Assembly (NCBI GenBank): GCA_004553495.1
Contig: SFLE01000014.1
Coordinates: 1 to 42,766 of the forward strand
Origin: Clostridiales bacterium
GTDB taxonomy: Bacteria > Bacillota > Clostridia > Oscillospirales > Oscillospiraceae
Reading direction: 5' to 3'
DNA length: 42,766 bases
Positions 41,107 through 42,766 of the stretch are shown one piece after another. Made by a program: the position numbers and the translations under genes. The stretch's first letter is position 1, and each line of letters opens with the position of its first letter. Under the pieces are notes generated by a model. That model was not told where the DNA came from. It ran no database searches and saw only the letters and a program-made list of their open reading frames with translations.

Positions 41107-41550
41107 TTATATGGTCACGCGCAGCTTGACCTGTGCGATCTGTTCTTTTTTAAGAAGCATTCCGGAGACGGTTATATCCCCGTCCTCATACGCTTCCAGC
41201 GTTCCTGCCAACGACTTTTTGCCGTTTACTGCCTGATACAGCTTGACTTCGACCTCAGCGCCGATAAACCGCTCAAAATCAGATGGGCGCTTGAGCTCAC
41301 GCTCGGCTCCTGCGGAGCCGACCTCGAACACATAGCTGTCCGGTATAGGGTCAGCTTCATCAAGGATGGGATCAAGCCTGCGGCTTATAGCCTCGCAATC
41401 GGCAATGCCGACACCGCCCTCCTTATCGATAAGCACCCTAAGGTACCACGATCCGGCTTCTTTTACATACTCCACCGCCCAAAGCTCACATCCGGCTTCT
41501 TCAACGATGGGTTTTGCAAGTGCTTCAACTTTTTCGCTGATCTTACTCAT
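41107..41550 (-). CDS. rimP: Ribosome maturation factor RimP
   Basis: A 147-aa protein required for 30S maturation. N-domain WAVEYVKEAGSWYLRVLIDKEGGVGIADCEAISR with the conserved DPIPDSYVFEVGSAGAERELKR, and C-domain FIGAEVEVKLYQ. First gene of the nusA cluster; a terminator lies about 40 bp upstream. The promoter of the cluster must lie in the short 41551-41591 stretch or upstream; no good sigma-A match was seen there. Confidence 0.95.
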   Translation of the reverse strand: MSKISEKVEALAKPIVEEAGCELWAVEYVKEAGSWYLRVLIDKEGGVGIADCEAISRRLDPILDEADPIPDSYVFEVGSAGAERELKRPSDFERFIGAEVEVKLYQAVNGKKSLAGTLEAYEDGDITVSGMLLKKEQIAQVKLRVTI

Positions 41551-41591
41551 ATTTCGCTCCTGATTTTGTGTTCGGCAAAATGCTCAACAAA

Positions 41592-41615
41592 AAGAGTGGG
41601 CTGTGACCCACTCTT
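41592..41615 (-). terminator. Terminator after the D,D-carboxypeptidase gene
   Basis: AAGAGTGGG at 41592-41600 with CCCACTCTT at 41607-41615, 6-nt loop. Minus-strand T-run (TTTTT) follows. Confidence 0.88.
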
Positions 41616-41714
41616 GAAAACTTACTGACTAACACAGATATAATAACACCTATATATCGTTATTGCAAGCATTTTTTGCATGCCTCCGCACAATTTATTG
41701 TTTGTGCCCATCTG

Positions 41715-42506
41715 TCATCCATAGTGCGCGACAAATTCCTCAAGACTTAGCCCGTTCTGGGTTATGAACTCGGCAGCCTCTTTACCGACATAGCGGTAAT
41801 GCCACGGCTCATCCCATCCAGTGATGCTCTCCTTGTCGCTTGGATAACGCTTTATAAAGCCATACTGCGCGCAATTGGCATCGAGCCACGCGAAAAACTC
41901 GGCATTCATCTTGGAATAATCCAAAACTTCATACTGCTGATCCATGATGTCTATAGCAAGGCCGGTCTGATGGTCGCTTGTGCCTGGTTTTGCGACTATC
42001 TCCTCAGCCAGCTTCTGCGCTTCCTCATATGTGTATGCGCCGTTTTGCGAAAGCTCTGATGCCTTCTCGTTGAACGCCTGCTGCTGGCTTGCGAAAGACA
42101 CATAGCCTGCGCTTATGTACGGTGTGTACCCTGCTTCTTTAGCGGCATCGAGCAGCTCGTTAAGGTTTTTTATTGCGCGTTTATCAAAATACATCCCGCT
42201 TGAGCCGATCTGCTTCACTTCGGGAGCATAAGACCTTAGCTTATTATCCTTATTTATAAGTATATACTGCCAGTCGCTTATGGTGATGTTCGGAAAGCTC
42301 AGATCTGCGTACTTGTCATTTGAGACATTGTCTGTTTTTTCATAGCCCTTCATCGGGTTGTCAAGATCGTTTGTTTTTACAAACACCTGGTCCGATGAGC
42401 CGACTATCACTTCGGAAGTAAGCTGCATGCGAGAATTAACTATCAAAACAAGCGTTGCCGCCATTATGAGCATGAAAAATGTCCACACTGTTTTTTTTAC
42501 TCGCAT
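41715..42506 (-). CDS. D-alanyl-D-alanine carboxypeptidase, M15B (VanY/DacB-like)
   Basis: A 263-aa extracytoplasmic zinc peptidase trimming peptidoglycan stem peptides. One N-terminal membrane anchor (KKTVWTFFMLIMAATLVLIV) precedes a linker and the M15 catalytic region. That region shows SAGYVSFASQQ, the zinc motif SDHQTGLAIDI (His and Asp) and the catalytic/zinc motif WDEPWHYRYV (Glu, His). ATG 42506 is set by AGGAGGTGA. It has its own promoter and terminator. A D,D- rather than L,D-specificity is inferred from family likeness. Confidence 0.92.
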   Translation of the reverse strand: MRVKKTVWTFFMLIMAATLVLIVNSRMQLTSEVIVGSSDQVFVKTNDLDNPMKGYEKTDNVSNDKYADLSFPNITISDWQYILINKDNKLRSYAPEVKQIGSSGMYFDKRAIKNLNELLDAAKEAGYTPYISAGYVSFASQQQAFNEKASELSQNGAYTYEEAQKLAEEIVAKPGTSDHQTGLAIDIMDQQYEVLDYSKMNAEFFAWLDANCAQYGFIKRYPSDKESITGWDEPWHYRYVGKEAAEFITQNGLSLEEFVAHYG

Positions 42507-42532
42507 AAGCTCACCTCCTAGCATTTCAAGGT

Positions 42533-42561
42533 ATTGTACCATACTGTGAGCTTTTATACAA
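42533..42561 (-). promoter_or_regulatory. Sigma-A promoter of the carboxypeptidase gene
   Basis: On the minus strand, TTGTAT (42561-42556), 17-nt spacer, TACAAT (42538-42533). Confidence 0.7.
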
Positions 42562-42566
42562 GTGCC

Positions 42567-42766
42567 TTATGTGACCGGCTTATCGTCGCTCATGGCATTT
42601 TTGAGTTTATCGAGCGCTTTCTTTTCTATCCTGCTCACATAAGATCTGCTTATGCCGCACTTCTTAGCAGTTTCACGCTGGGTCATTGGCGGTTTGCCGA
42701 GCAGCCCATAGCGCAGCATAATTATTTGCCCCTCCCTTTTATTGAGCGAAGTTTTTATTATCTCTC
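42567..42766 (-). CDS. Sporulation-type sigma factor, C-terminal fragment (SigK/SigE-like)
   Basis: The last 66 codons of a gene that begins beyond the window edge. The segment LNKREGQIIMLRYGLLG followed by the helix-turn-helix GISRSYVSRIEKKALDKL is sigma region 4, which recognises the -35 box. The phrase ISRSYVSRIEKxAL is most typical of SigK, with SigE as the alternative. Stop codon TAA at 42567-42569. The protein identity cannot be completed from this fragment. Confidence 0.85.
   Translation of the reverse strand, partial: EIIKTSLNKREGQIIMLRYGLLGKPPMTQRETAKKCGISRSYVSRIEKKALDKLKNAMSDDKPVT

Noticed and set aside
1..42766. CRISPR arrays, rRNA, tRNA and known riboswitches
   Set aside because: No regularly spaced repeats, no tRNA cloverleaf and no familiar riboswitch core could be recognised by eye in the intergenic regions.

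Overview
The window looks like a chromosomal segment of a spore-forming member of the Clostridia, most likely an Oscillospiraceae/Ruminococcaceae-type gut bacterium. This rests on the gene set: cotJ spore-coat genes, spoIVA, a cwlD-like cortex amidase, a SigH-like sigma factor, the C-terminus of a SigK/SigE-type sigma factor, a PPi-type phosphofructokinase, and Gram-positive ribosome binding sites before most genes. The species cannot be named from the sequence alone.

Layout. 1-3.2 kb: ligA, then a cotJ operon in which CotJA and CotJB are fused, followed by CotJC. 3.2-9.7 kb: a dicarboxylate/amino-acid symporter; divergent PPi-phosphofructokinase and class II aldolase genes; a P-type ATPase-like protein without the usual catalytic motifs; and an XerC-like recombinase. 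9.74-12.65 kb: a small insertion of foreign character, flanked by related inverted repeats. It holds an extremely GC-rich tract with 241 consecutive bases lacking T, an HUH rolling-circle replication protein, a small Spo0A-C-like protein and a minimal tyrosine recombinase. 12.7-23.6 kb, all on the minus strand: ruvCBA, a SigH-like sigma factor, a zinc-ribbon protein, DUF1858, trmK, a Nif3-family gene, spoIVA, an aminotransferase, cwlD, radA and a DUF6873-like gene. 23.8-25.4 kb: a plus-strand ATP-grasp protein fused to BspA-type leucine-rich repeats. 25.5-30.3 kb, minus strand: queA-tgt-yajC and a TIGR04086-like gene, then a membrane protein-xerD pair, with an AT-rich spacer carrying repeated TTATGT(A/T)AAC elements between them. 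30.4-33.8 kb: dapA, a UPF0340 gene, a DUF3048 lipoprotein and an unknown membrane protein. 33.9-41.6 kb, minus strand: the classical rimP-nusA-rnpM-L7Ae-infB-rbfA-nrnA-truB-ribF cluster, where ribF carries an apparent frameshift. 41.7-42.8 kb: a D,D-carboxypeptidase and the 3' end of a sporulation sigma-factor gene.

Most of the window is core housekeeping (DNA repair and recombination, translation, queuosine tRNA modification, sporulation), with terminators and several strong sigma-A promoters that can be read directly. Two sigma-E-type promoters fit their genes: one before cotJ and one before spoIVA.

The region most likely to hold something undescribed is the 2.9-kb element at 9.74-12.65 kb. 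Its roughly 700-bp GC-rich tract is open in all six frames over its T-free core simply because it lacks T on one strand and A on the other. It is therefore better read as a dense series of G-C hairpins (a candidate nearly uracil-free structured RNA, or a structured replication/packaging DNA) than as protein-coding sequence.
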